Positions 1 to 10,286 of a stretch of DNA of 64,000 bases are shown one piece after another. The position numbers and the translations under genes are program-made. The notes beneath the pieces were generated by a model. The model was not told the DNA's origin and did not search any database. It saw nothing but the letters and a program-made list of their open reading frames with translations. Source of the DNA: Pelodera strongyloides (lineage: Eukaryota; Nematoda; Chromadorea; Rhabditida; Rhabditidae); NCBI GenBank assembly GCA_036852015.1, contig JAANDG010000120.1:62001-126000 (forward strand). Direction: 5' to 3'. Position 1 is the first letter of the stretch. Each line of letters begins with the position of its first letter.

Positions 1-162
1 GGCCGTCCGATTAAATGATTAAAAGCAAATGTATTTCCGTCCTTTTGATAAAGTATATACTTAGAAATGTATCGTTTTGTTTCGGATTGTGGTGTGTTCG
101 TAGACGCGCTTTCGCCTGCCCGCCTTTCTTTCCTAGCTTCATTCTTACTGTCTACCTAATTT
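1..162. other. window edge, no feature seen
   Basis: AT-rich DNA outside the inverted-repeat complex. The ORF that runs through it is short and its composition suggests chance. I see no splice signals, RNA gene or repeat here. Confidence 0.5.
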
Positions 163-648
163 CATATTTTTTCTGGAAGGGAAGTAAGCGAAAGCAGTCG
201 GCGAAGTTTGCGGGAAAAAAACAAGACTATGTCGGCATGCAAGCATATGTTATGATTCCCGAGGCGTTTTTGTGCACACCTTCACACACATTTGATCATA
301 TACGTTTGAATGCGCGATATGACGATATCTCAATTTTAATCTTAAAAAGCGACAACACCCGTTGTTTCGGACAAAATACCACCTCTTTAACAAAATAATG
401 TACGCTTTGTCACCTTCTGAGCATGGACAAACAAAAAAAATTAATTGCGCAGCCACGCGAAACTCATTTGGCTCCTTTTTCAAACATCATTTTGCCTATT
501 TTTGGAGAGTAACTTGCAATCAAATTTCTTGGAAGGGTTAGCATAAACATATAAATTGGTATGCATGACTCACAGCGAGAAAAAAACGAGCTTGATTAGT
601 AGTTGACGGCCCGCCCCGTGGAAGGGGAAGGGGGTTAGATCTATGATC
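163..648. repeat. left terminal inverted repeat of a 10 kb compound element
   Basis: This segment reads as the reverse complement of about 9790-10286 with scattered substitutions and small indels. Both arms carry the same conceptual translation on opposite strands (residues KKE.NEFRVAAQLIF and VYDQMCVKVCTKTPRES), which shows the relationship clearly. The outer end starts near CATATTTTTTCTGG and the inner end is a C/G-rich block (GGCCCGCCCC). The arms enclose about 9.1 kb of other repeats and no recognisable transposase. Either this is a non-autonomous foldback-type element with later insertions, or a repeat pair that arose by inversion. Confidence 0.8.
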
Positions 649-656
649 ATTGTTTC

Positions 657-775
657 CAAGCTTGTTCCCAGGATTCTCCGAGCTTGGACCCAGTAAAAAC
701 CCAGTAGAATTGTATTGTTTTTCTACTGGGTTTTTACTGGGTCCAAGCTCGGAGAATTCTGGGAACAAGCTCGGA
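657..775. repeat. small foldback hairpin
   Basis: Two arms of about 53 bp (657-709 and 721-775) are near-perfect reverse complements around an AT-rich loop of about 12 nt. Each arm contains GACCCAGTAAAAACCCAGTA or its complement. The outer end, GGAACAAGCTCGG, is also the first bases of the 2.95 kb foldback that starts at 763, so the two structures share an end sequence. This suggests one family or insertion of one into the other. Confidence 0.85.
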
Positions 776-1253
776 AACGCACTCTCGCCGAGGAGAGCGC
801 AGACAACGATACAATTCCCACCACCCGCCGCACCGCGGCAAAAAACCGCCGCCCGTATAAAAATAATAATAAAATGTATTTATTTATTTTAAAATGACAA
901 AAGCGATGCCAAATACAATAAAAGGAACATGTTTGGTCATACAAATACTATCCTTATCTTATACTCATTGTTTTTCTAGACTAAAAAAACGTATACAAAA
1001 ATATTACGAGCTATACTATTATTACTATTGTAACGCATATACATCACACATATTACGGCTTAGTATTAATATTATTAGTGTAATGCATACATAGTACACT
1101 AACTAATATTCGTACTTTTCGTATGTGAAACTGCATAAAACAAATAACCGATGGAAATTATTAACGTAGTAAGAAGTCCACATCACAGCAACAATTAACA
1201 GCTACTAATACAATAGCTTAAAAAAATTAAACTTAGGGTGGCTCGAGTCCTAC

Positions 1254-1498
1254 TTTTACATTTTAAATCGAGAAATCAAATAGAAATCTAGGGATTCGCT
1301 AAGTGCCTATGAGTAATTTAGAGCATCTAATACGAAAAACTCGACTATCAAGTAGATTATTCGCCACGTGGTTCTGTGTCCGGAGCTTAGCACCTTTCCT
1401 CTTTCCTCCACGACCCTCGTAACGAGTAGCCCCTGAAATCATTAAGCTTTTATATTTCCCAAGTCCCCAGAAATAGTAGATATCACGATATTTAAAGC
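1254..1498. repeat. internal repeat, copy 1 (left arm)
   Basis: This 245 bp segment starts TTTTACATTTTAAATCGAG and ends GATATTTAAA. It is repeated in direct orientation at 2106-2348 and inverted at 2977-3220. Copies differ by a few bases only (for example ACTCGACTATC against ACCTCGACTAAC). Confidence 0.88.
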
Positions 1499-2105
1499 GG
1501 TACAAAACATATACTGGTCATACTGATAACTGCATTCCCATATATTGTATGCAAATGCAAATTCAACGTGAAAACACACATTTCGAGCAGCTGTTTGCAT
1601 AATCTACGCGTACACGGGCGAGAATGCTGCACCATACGTTGCAGGCCGTTATACCGCTTTAAAAATGTAAAGGTTAAAACAGACCCCTAAGTTCCCAATG
1701 AGTACGAACAACACCTGCAGGAAAGTGAAAGGCGCACTATTCAGCAAATGGAACTGGAAAACAAAATATACCTTATGCAGTGGGGAAGTGAACATTATCT
1801 TCTCTTTTTTTTTCCAGTGGTCAGTGGATCGACCTGAAATAATAGGGTACATATTATTGAAAAAAAAACAAAGCGCTTAATTATTTTTCGCCGATCGTTA
1901 GCTTAGGAAAGGGCACACTCATTTCTAAATCCAAATCCAACCAACAAAGGGTAAACATAAACCACATATATATAGGGGAACGGGGTAACAATATGAAGAG
2001 GCAGACATGAATCGGCAAAACTAGAAACATATTTACCTCGTCTGGCAAGTAGAAAGTAGGAGAACCTCCAATAGTCCAATCCGCTTTAATTGGGAGAGTT
2101 CAGAG

Positions 2106-2348
2106 TTTTACATTTTAAATCGAGAAATCAAATAGAAATCTAGGGATTCGCTAAGTGCCTATGAGTAATTTAGAGCATCTAATACGAAAAACCTCGACTA
2201 ACAAGTAGATTATTCGCCACGTGGTTCTGTGTCCGGAGCTTAGCACCTTTCCTCTTTCCTCCACGACCCTCGTAACGAGTAGCCCCTGAAATCATTAAGC
2301 TTTTATATTTCCCAAGTCCCCAGAAATAGTAGATATCACGATATTTAA
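2106..2348. repeat. internal repeat, copy 2 (palindrome spacer)
   Basis: Direct copy of 1254-1498 filling almost all of the loop between the foldback arms. It ends in TTTTTCCGCTTGGG (2349-2362), which is the core word of the minisatellite that begins 1.5 kb away at 3867. The simplest reading is a gene-conversion or strand-switch event during palindrome formation. Confidence 0.85.
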
Positions 2349-2976
2349 ATTTTTCCGCTTGGGTTAAATTTTTCTCCCAATTAAAGCGGATTGGACTATT
2401 GGAGGTTCTCCTACTTTCTACTTGCCAGACGAGGTAAATATGTTTCTAGTTTTGCCGATTCATGCCTGCCTCTTCATATTGTTACCCCGTTCCCCTATAT
2501 ATATGTGGTTTATGTTTACCCTTTGTTGGTTGGATTTGGATTTAGAAATGAGTGTGCCCTTTCCTAAGCTAACGATCGGCGAAAAATAATTAAGCGCTTT
2601 GTTTTTTTTTCAATAATATGTACCCTATTATTTCAGGTCGATCCACTGGACCACTGGAAAAAAAAGAGAAGATAATGTTCACTTCCCCACTGCATAAGGT
2701 ATCATTTTGTTTTCCAGTTCCATTTGCTGAATAGTGCGCCTTTCACTTTCCTGCAGGTGTTGTTCGTACTCATTGGGAACTTAGGGGTCTGTTTTAACCT
2801 TTACATTTTTTAAAGCGGTATAACGGCCTGCAACGTATGGTGCAGCATTCTCGCCCGTGTACGCGTAGATTATGCAAACAGCTGCTCGAAATGTGTGTTT
2901 TCACGTTGAATTTGCATTTGCATACAATATATGGGAATGCAGTTATCCAGTATGACCAGTATATGTTTTGTACCGC

Positions 2977-3220
2977 TTTAAATATCGTGATATCTACTAT
3001 TTCTGGGGACTTGGGAAATATAAAAGCTTAATGATTTCAGGGGCTACTCGTTACGAGGGTCGTGGAGGAAAGAGGAAAGGTGCTAAGCTCCGGACACAGA
3101 ACCACGTGGCGAATAATCTACTTGATAGTCGAGGTTTTTCGTATTAGATGCTCTAAATTACTCATAGGCACTTAGCGAATCCCTAGATTTCTATTTGATT
3201 TCTCGATTTAAAATGTAAAA
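2977..3220. repeat. internal repeat, copy 3 (right arm, inverted)
   Basis: Reverse-complement copy of 1254-1498 within the right arm, as required by the palindrome symmetry. Confidence 0.85.
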
Positions 3221-3712
3221 GTAGGACTCGAGCCACCCTAAGTTTAATTTTTTTAAGCTATTGTATTAGTAGCTGTTAATTGTTGCTGTGATGTGGACTT
3301 CTTACTACGTTAATAATTTCCATCGGTTATTTGTTTTATGCAGTTTCACATACGAAAAGTACGAATATTAGTTAGTGTAATATGTATGCATTACACTAAT
3401 AATATTAATACTAAGCCGTAATATGTGTGATGTATATGCGTTACAATAGTAATAATAGTATAGCTCGTAATATTTTTGTATACGTTTTTTTAGTCTAGAA
3501 AAACAATGAGTATAAGATAAGGATAGTATTTGTATGACCAAACATGTTCCTTTTATTGTATTTGGCATCGCTTTTGTCATTTTAAAATAAATAAATACAT
3601 TTTATTATTATTTTTATACGGGCGGCGGTTTTTTGCCGCGGTGCGGCGGGTGGTGGGAATTGTATCGTTGTCTGCGCTCTCCTCGGCGAGAGTGCGTTTC
3701 CGAGCTTGTTCC

Positions 3713-3866
3713 ATTTAGTAATCAAAGTAGAAGTTTTCGTAAGAATTTTGAACATAAAGAAACACGTATGAAAGTAAAATGCCAAAATAAAAGTGTTCCT
3801 TATTTGCAAAACAAAAGAAGCATAGCCAGCATTGAACCATCATATGCCGACTTGGTAGCCTGAGGC
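3713..3866 (-). mobile_element. SINE-like copy A, truncated at its tRNA-like head
   Basis: Begins directly at the end of the 2.95 kb foldback with ATTTAGTAATCAAAGTAG and matches 8971-9129 almost base for base in the same orientation. It stops inside the tRNA-like head (GGTAGCCTGAGGCT), where the minisatellite starts. On the minus strand the intact family reads: A-box-like TGGCTCAGTAGATAGAG, then CTACCAAGTCGGC, then B-box-like GGTTCAATGC, then an AT-rich body. No coding content. Confidence 0.72.
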
Positions 3867-6800
3867 TTAGGTGGTTCCCCCAAGCGGAAAAAAGTGGCAC
3901 CCCCAAGCGGAAAAAAGTGGCACCCCCGAAGAGGAAAACAAGTGGCACCCCCCAAGCGGAAAAAAGTGGCACCACCGAAGAGAAAAACCAGTGGTACCCC
4001 CAAGCGGAAAAAATAGAGGAAATATAAGTGGTACCCCCCAGCGGAAAAAAAGTGGAACCCCCAAGCGGAAAAAAACAAGTGGCGCCCCCGAAGAGGAAAA
4101 CAAGGGGCACCCCCCCAAGCGGAAAAAAGTGGCACCACCGAAGAGGAAAACCAGTGGCACCCCCAAGCGGAAAAAAATAGAGGAAATATAAGTGGCACAC
4201 CCCAAGCGGAAAAAACAAGTAGAGGAAGACAAGTAGCCCCAAGCGGAAATGACTGGCCCCCCAAGCGGAAAAAATAGTGGCACCCCGAAGAGGAAAACAA
4301 GTGGCACCCCAAGCGGAAAAAAGTGGCACCCCCCAAAGTGGCGGGCGGAAAAAAAAAGTGGAACCCCAAGCGGAAAAAAACAAGTGGCGCCCCCGAAGAG
4401 GAAAACAAGTGGCACCACCAAGCGGAAAAAAATGGCACCCCCAGAGCGGGAAAAAAAGTGGCACCCCCAAGCGGAAAAATGACTGGCACCCCCAAGCGGA
4501 ACAAAGTGGCGCCATCGAGGAGGAAAACAAGTGGCACCCCCAAGCGGAAAAAAGTGGGACCCCCGAAGAGGAAAACAAGTGGCACCCCCAAGCGGAAAAA
4601 AGTGCCACCCCCAGAGCGAAAAAAATAAGTGGTTCCCCCAAGCGGAAAAATGACTGGCACCCCCAAGAGGAAAAAAGTGGCACCCTTAAGCGGAAAAAGT
4701 GGCACCCCCGAAGAGGAAAACAAGTGGCACCCTTAAGCGGAAAAAAGTGGCACCCCCGAAGAGGAAAACAAGTGGCACCCCCAAGCGGAAAAAAGCGGGA
4801 AAAATAAGTGGTTCCCCCAAGCGGAAAAAGTGGCACCCCAGCGGAAAAAAGTGGCACCCTTAAGCGGGAAAAAAGTGGCACCCCCACCCCAAGCGGAAAA
4901 AGTGGCACCCCCAAGCGGGAAAAATAAGTGGCACCCCAAGCGGAAAAAAAGTGGAACCCCCAAGCGGAAAAAAACAAGTGGCACCCCAAGCGGAAAAAAG
5001 AGGAAATAATAAGTGGCACACCCCAGCGGAAAAAAACAAGTAGCACCCCCAAGCGGAAAAAATAGAGGAAATATGAGTGGCACCCCCAAGCGGAAAAAAA
5101 GTGGAACCCCCAAGCGGGAAAAATAAGTGGCACCCCCAAGCGGAAAAAAAGTGGAACCCCCAAGCGGAAAAAAACAAGTGGCGCCCCCGAAGAGGAAAAC
5201 AAGTGGCACCACCAAGCGGAAAAAAGTGGCACCCCAAGCGGAAAAAAGTGGCACCCCCCAAGCGGAAAAAAGTAGCACCCTCCAGCGGAAAAAAGTGGCA
5301 CCCCCGAAGAGGAAAACAAGTGGCACCCCCAAGCGGAAAAAAGTGGCACCCCCAGAGCGGGAAAAATAAGTGGCACCCCCCAGCGGAAAAAGTGGCACCC
5401 CCCAAGCGGAAAAAACAAGTGGCGCCCCGTAGAGGAAAACAAGTGGCACCCACCAAGCGGAAAAATAAGTGGCACCCTCCAAGCGGAAAAAAGTGGCACC
5501 CCCAAGCGGAAAAAAGTGGCACCCCCAGAGCGGAAAAAATAAGTGGTTCCCCCAAACGGAAAAAAGTGGCACCCCCGAAGAGGAAAACAAGTGGCACCCC
5601 CAAGCGGAAAAAAGTGGCACCCCCAGAGCGGGAAAAATAAGTGGCACCCCCAAGCGGAAAAAAAGTGGAACCCACAAGCGGAAAAAACAAGTGGCACCAA
5701 CAAGCGGAAAAAAATAGAGGAAATATAAGTGGCACACCCCAAGCGGAAAAAACAAGTAGAGGAAGACAAGTAGCACCCCCAAGCGGAAAAAATAGAGGAA
5801 ATATGAGTGGCACCCCCAAGCGGAAAAAAAGTGGAACCCCCAAGCGGGAAAAAAGTGGCAAGCGGAACCCCCAAGCGGAAAAAAACAAGTGGCGCCCCCG
5901 AAGAGGAAAACAAGTGGCACCACCAAGCGGAAAAAAGTGGCACCCCCAAGCGGAAAAAAGTGGCACCCCCCAAGCGGAAAAAATAAGTATCACCCCCCAG
6001 CGGAAAAAAGTGGCACCCCCAGAGCGGGAAAAATAAGTGGTTCCCCCAAGCGGAAAAATGACTGGCACCCCCAAGCGGAAAAAAGTGGCACCCTCAAGCG
6101 GAAAAAAATGGCACCCCCGAAGAGGAAAACAAGTGGCACCCCCTCTGGGGTGCCACTTTTTTCCGCTTGGGCGGTGCCACTTGTTTTCCTCTACGGGGCG
6201 CCACTTGTTTTTTCCGCTTGGTGGGTGCCACTTGTTTTCCTCTACGGGGCGCCACTTGTTTTTTCCGCTTGGGGGGTGCCACTTTTTCCGCTGGGGGGTG
6301 CCACGTATTTTTCCCGCTCTGGGGGTGCCACTTTTTTCCGCTTGGGGGTGCCACTTGTTTTCCTTTTGGGTGCCACTTTTTTCCGCTTGGAGGGTGCTAC
6401 TTTTTTTCCGCTTGGTGGGTGCCACTTTTTTCCACTACGGGTGCCCCTTTTTTTCCGCTTGGGGTGCCACTTTTTCCGCCGGGGGGTGCCACTTTTTCCC
6501 CCGCTCTGGGGTGCCACTTTTTTCCGCTTGGGGGTGCCACTTATATTTCCTCGATTTTTTTCCGCTTGGGGGTGCCACTTTTTTTCCTCTTCGGGGTGCC
6601 ACTTTTTTACGCTTGGGGGGTGCCACTTGTTTCCCGCTTGGGGCCACTTTTTTTCCGCTTGGGGTGACCCTTATATTTCCTCTATTTTTTTTCCGCTTGG
6701 GGTGCCACTGCCACTTGTTTTCCTCTTCGGGGGGCCACTTTTTTTCCCGCTCTGGGTGCCACTTTTTTCCGGGGGTGCCAGTTTTTTCCGCTTGGGGGAA

Positions 6801-7029
6801 CCACTTTTTTCCGCTTGGGGTGCCACTTGTTTTTTTCCGCTTGTGGTGGGTGCCACTTTTTCCGCTTGGGGGTTCCACTTTTTTCCGCTTGGGGGTACCA
6901 CTTATTTTTCGCTGGGGGTGCCACTTTTTTCGCTTGGGGGTGCCATTATTTTCCTCTATTTTTTCCGCTGGAGGTGACACGTTTCCTTTTTCTTGGGGGG
7001 CCACTTTTTTTCGCTTGGGGGTGCCACTC

Positions 7030-7065
<36 letters not shown>

Positions 7066-8937
7066 GGGGCACCACTTACTTTTTTCCGCTTGGGGGTGCC
7101 AGTCCTTTTTCCGCTTGGGGGAACCACTTATTTTTCCGCTCTGGGGGTGCCACTTTTTTTTCCGCGATTGGGGGGTGCCACTTTTTTTCGCTTGGTGGTG
7201 CCACTTGTTTTCCTCTTCGGGGGCGCCACCACATTTTTTTTTTTTCCGTTTGGGGGTTCCACTTTTTTCCTCTTGGGGTGCCACTTTTTCCGCTCGGGTG
7301 GTGCCACTTTTTTTCGCTTGCCACTTTTTTCCGCTTGGTGGTGCCACTGTTTTCCTCTTCGGGGGCGCCACTTGTTTTTTTCCGCCTGGGGGTTCCACTT
7401 TTTTCCGCTTGGGGGTGCCACTTATTTTTCCGCTTGGGGGTGACACTTATATTTCCGCTCTATTTTTTTCCGCTTGGGGGGTGCCACTTTTTTCCGCTTG
7501 GGGTGCCACTTGTTTTCCTCTACGGGCGCCACTTTTTTTTTTTGGGGGTTCCCTTTTTTTTTCCGCTTGGGGGTGCCACTTTTTTTCCGCTTGGGTGCCA
7601 CTTGTTTTCCTCTCGGGGCGCCACTTGTTTTTTCCCGCTTGGGGGTTCCACTTTTTTCCGCTTGGGGTGCCACTTATTTTTCCGCTTGGGGTGACACTTA
7701 TATTTCCTCTATTTTTTCCGCTTGGGGGGTCCACTTTTTTCCGCTGGGGGTGCCACTTGTTTTCCTCTACGGGGGCCACTTGTTTTTTCCGGTGGGGGGT
7801 GCCACTTTTTTCCGCTTGGGGGTGGTGCCACTTGTTTTCCTCTACGGGGCGCCACTTGTTTTTTCCGCTTGGGGGAACCACTTTTTTTTCCGCTTGGGGG
7901 TGCCACTTTTTTTTTCCGCTTGGGGGGGGGTGCCACTTATATTTCCTCTATTTTTTTCCGCTGGGGGGTGCCACTTTTTTTCCGCTTGGGGGTGCCACTT
8001 GTTTTCTTTCCTCTTCGGGGGCGCCACTTGTTTTTTTTCCGTTTGGGGGTTCCACTTATTTTTCCCGCCCTGGGGGTGCCACTTTTTCCGCCTGGGGGGT
8101 GCCACTTATTTTCCCCGCTCTGGGGGTGCCACTTTTTCCGCTTGGGGGTGCCACTTTTTTTTTCCGGTTGGGGGGTGCCACTTTTTCCGCTTGGGGGGTG
8201 CCACTTATTTTTCCGCTTGGGGGGTGCCACTTGTTTTCCTCTACGGGGCGCCACTTGTTTTTTCCGGTTGGGGGGTGCCACTTTTTCCGCTCGGGGGTGC
8301 CACTTATTTTTCCGCTTGGGGGTGACACTTATATTTCCTCTATTTTTTTCCGCTTGGGTGGTGCCACTTATTTTTCCTCTTCGGGGGTGCCACTTTTTTC
8401 CGCTTGTTGGTGCCAGTCATTTTTCCGCTTGGGGGAGCCACTAATTTTTTCCGCTGGGGGGTACCACTTGTTTTTTTTTCCGCTTGGGGGGTGCCACTTT
8501 TTCCTTGGGGGTGCCATTTATAGTTCCTCTATTTTTTCCGCTTGGAGGGGGGTGACACTTGTTTTCCTTTTCTGGGTGCCACTTTTTTCCGCTTGCAGGG
8601 TGCCACTTATTTTTCCGTTTGGTGGGTGCCACTTTTTTCCGCTGAGGGGTGCCACTTTTTCCGCTTGGGGGGTGCCACTTATATTTCCTCTATTTTTTCC
8701 GCTTGGGGGTGCCCCTTATTTTTCCTCTTCGGGGATGCCACTTTTTTCCGCTTAGGGGTGCCAGACATTTTTCCGCTTGGGGGAGCCACTTATTTTTTCC
8801 GCTCTGGGGGTTCCACTTTTTTTCCGCTTGGGGGTGCCACTTATATTTCCTCTATTTTTTCCGCTCGGGGGTGTCATTTGTTTTCCTCTTCGCGGGCGCC
8901 ACTTGTTTTTCCGCTTGGGGGTGCCACTTGTTTTCCT
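3867..8937. repeat. 5.07 kb minisatellite array with an internal orientation switch
   Basis: Tandem units of about 22-24 bp. Left of 6143 the plus strand shows GTGGCACCCCCAAGCGG followed by 4-7 A, interspersed with a variant ending CCCCCGAAGAGG plus AAAACAA and a rarer linker AATAGAGGAAATATAA. Right of 6146 every unit is reverse-complemented (TTTTTCCGCTTGGGGG then TGCCAC). The flip occurs in a perfect small palindrome at 6133-6156. From the length there are roughly 220 units. Homopolymer runs vary, so frames shift constantly; the very long ORFs here are repeat artefacts. A T-tract of about 36 nt lies at 7028-7063. Confidence 0.95.
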
Positions 8938-8990
8938 CTACTTTGATTACTAAATATACTTTCTTCAGTAAGTATATTTAGTAATCAAAG
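8938..8990. repeat. hairpin at the right end of the minisatellite
   Basis: CTACTTTGATTACTAAATAT and its reverse complement face each other around a short loop (CTTCAGT). One arm is the tail of SINE-like copy B. The minisatellite ends exactly at this structure, so it probably marks a rearrangement junction. Confidence 0.75.
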
Positions 8991-9165
8991 TAGAAGTTTT
9001 CGTAAGAATTTTGAACATAAAGAAACACGTATGAAAGTAAAATGCCAAAATAAAAGTGTTCCTTATTTGCAAAACAAAAGAAGCATAGCCAGCATTGAAC
9101 CATCATATGCCGACTTGGTAGCCTGAGGCTCTATCTACTGAGCCACTTGAGTTGGAACTTGGATA
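8966..9165 (-). mobile_element. SINE-like copy B, complete head
   Basis: Read on the minus strand: CCAAGTTCCAACTCAAG, A-box-like TGGCTCAGTAGATAGAG, CTACCAAGTCGGC, B-box-like GGTTCAATGC, then a body of about 120 bp. Box spacing fits an RNA polymerase III promoter of a tRNA-derived SINE. Residues 8971-9129 duplicate copy A, so two partial copies flank the minisatellite as direct repeats. Confidence 0.72.
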
Positions 9166-9196
9166 ATTGGAGTTGCATAAGAAGCTTTCTAAACAG

Positions 9197-9237
9197 ATCA
9201 TACAGATCATACACAGATCATACACAGATCATACACC
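9197..9237. repeat. short tandem repeat CAGATCATACA
   Basis: About four copies of a 9-11 bp unit (CAGATCATACA) between the two opposed SINE-like copies. Confidence 0.8.
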
Positions 9238-9334
9238 ATTGATTTCTTTGGAATTGCTTGAATGCGGCGGAAAAAAATCATTTCCACGTTAAGTTTGTGT
9301 AGAAAGCTACGTATGCAATTCCAATGTCCAAGTT

Positions 9335-9505
9335 TCCAACTCATGTGGCGCAGGGGATAGAGTGTCAGACTACCAAGTCGGCATATGATGCTTCAATACT
9401 ATCTGCCGTTCTTCTCTTTTGCAACTATGGAACACTTTTATTTTCGCATTTAGTTTAAAACTTGTTTATTTATCTTCATAATTCTTACGAAAACTTGCGT
9501 GTTGA
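9335..9505 (+). mobile_element. SINE-like copy C, inverted relative to copy B
   Basis: Reads CCAAGTTTCCAACTCATG, then A-box-like TGGCGCAGGGGATAGAG, ACTACCAAGTCGGCATATGA, and a body ending in CTTACGAAAACTTGCG. Its reverse complement aligns with 8985-9165 with moderate divergence, so copies B and C form an inverted pair about 170 bp apart. The B-box is degraded (GCTTCAATAC). Confidence 0.68.
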
Positions 9506-9544
9506 TAAATAAATATGTATACGTATCGAAGGAAATGCTGAATA

Positions 9545-9600
9545 CAAGTGGCTGAGTGGATATAACTTCAGACTACCAAGGCAGAAAAATAGTACACAAA
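9545..9600 (+). mobile_element. SINE-like head fragment, copy D
   Basis: AAGTGGCTGAGTGGATATAA followed by CAGACTACCAAGGC resembles the A-box and anticodon-side region of the other copies, but the rest is missing. Confidence 0.45.
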
Positions 9601-9744
9601 GCCAAAAAAAAAACTTTTCTGAGGGGAATAAGACGCTTTCCCTCTTTTTACACCATTTCGTTGAAAGCGTTTTAATTATTCATTTTCTATTTCATTATTA
9701 CTTATTGTGAAGATAGCATGTTATACAAATTTATCCGCTGTCAC

Positions 9745-9806
9745 TCCTGCAGGTTTCTCTCTCGCCCTTCCCCCTCCTGCAGGTTTCTCTCTACCCCTTC
9801 CCCCTC
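9745..9806. repeat. 30 bp tandem duplication
   Basis: Two adjacent copies of a unit that begins TCCTGCAGGTTTCTCTC and ends in CCCTTCCCC, next to the inner end of the right terminal inverted repeat. The left arm has only one related C/G-rich block. Confidence 0.8.
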
Positions 9807-10286
9807 CAAGGGGGCGGGCCTTCATTTGCCAGCGTTCAACCACTAATCCCGTTCATTTTTTTCTCGCTGTGAGACATGCATACCAAATTGTTGTGCTTTA
9901 TATGTTTATGCTAACCCTTCCAAGAAATTTGATTGCAAGTTACTCTCCAAAAATAAGCAAAATGCTGTTTGAAAAAGGAGCAAAATGAGTTTCGCGTGGC
10001 TGCGCAATTAATTTTTTTGTTTGTCCATGCTCAGAAGGTGACAACGTACACTATTTTGTTAAAGAGGTGGTATGTTGTACGAAACAACGGGTGTTGTCGC
10101 TTTTTAAGATTCAAATTGAGATATCGTCATATCGCGCATTCAAACGTATATGATCAAATGTGTGTGAAGGTGTGCACAAAAACGCCTCGAGAATCATAAC
10201 ATATGCTTGCATGCTGACATAGTCTTGTTTTTTTCCCGCAAACTTCGCCGACTGATTTTGCTTACTTCCCTACCAGAAAAAATATG
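9790..10286. repeat. right terminal inverted repeat of the 10 kb compound element
   Basis: Partner of 163-648 in reverse complement. The two arms differ by base changes and short indels, so they are older or less homogenised than the 2.95 kb foldback inside. The outer boundary is near AAAAAATATG at 10286. Confidence 0.8.

Larger units (their letters stand above)
763..3712. mobile_element. 2.95 kb near-perfect foldback element
   Basis: Arms of about 1.33 kb (763-2096 and 2374-3712) are reverse complements with few mismatches, separated by a spacer of about 277 bp. Termini are GGAACAAGCTCGGAAACGC and its complement. Short ORFs appear as mirror copies on both strands (894-1094 + and 3368-3580 -), as expected from a palindrome and not from a gene. 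The spacer is mostly a third copy of an internal arm segment (see 2106-2348). No target-site duplication is obvious and there is no transposase, so class cannot be assigned. A transcript through it would fold into a long double-stranded RNA. Confidence 0.88.

Noticed and set aside
894..3580. Mirror-image small ORFs in the foldback
   Set aside because: Identical on opposite strands purely because of the palindrome; no family similarity.
3715..8755. Very long ORFs (up to 752 codons on the minus strand and 646 on the plus strand) with repeated peptides such as FFRLGVPLFSAWG or SGKKWHPQAEK
   Set aside because: They run through the minisatellite on both strands and in several frames at once; the unit lacks stops in most frames. 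Unit-length changes shift frame constantly and no start or splice context supports translation.
3867..8937. CRISPR array
   Set aside because: No unique spacers, units are directly abutting, and the genome is eukaryotic.
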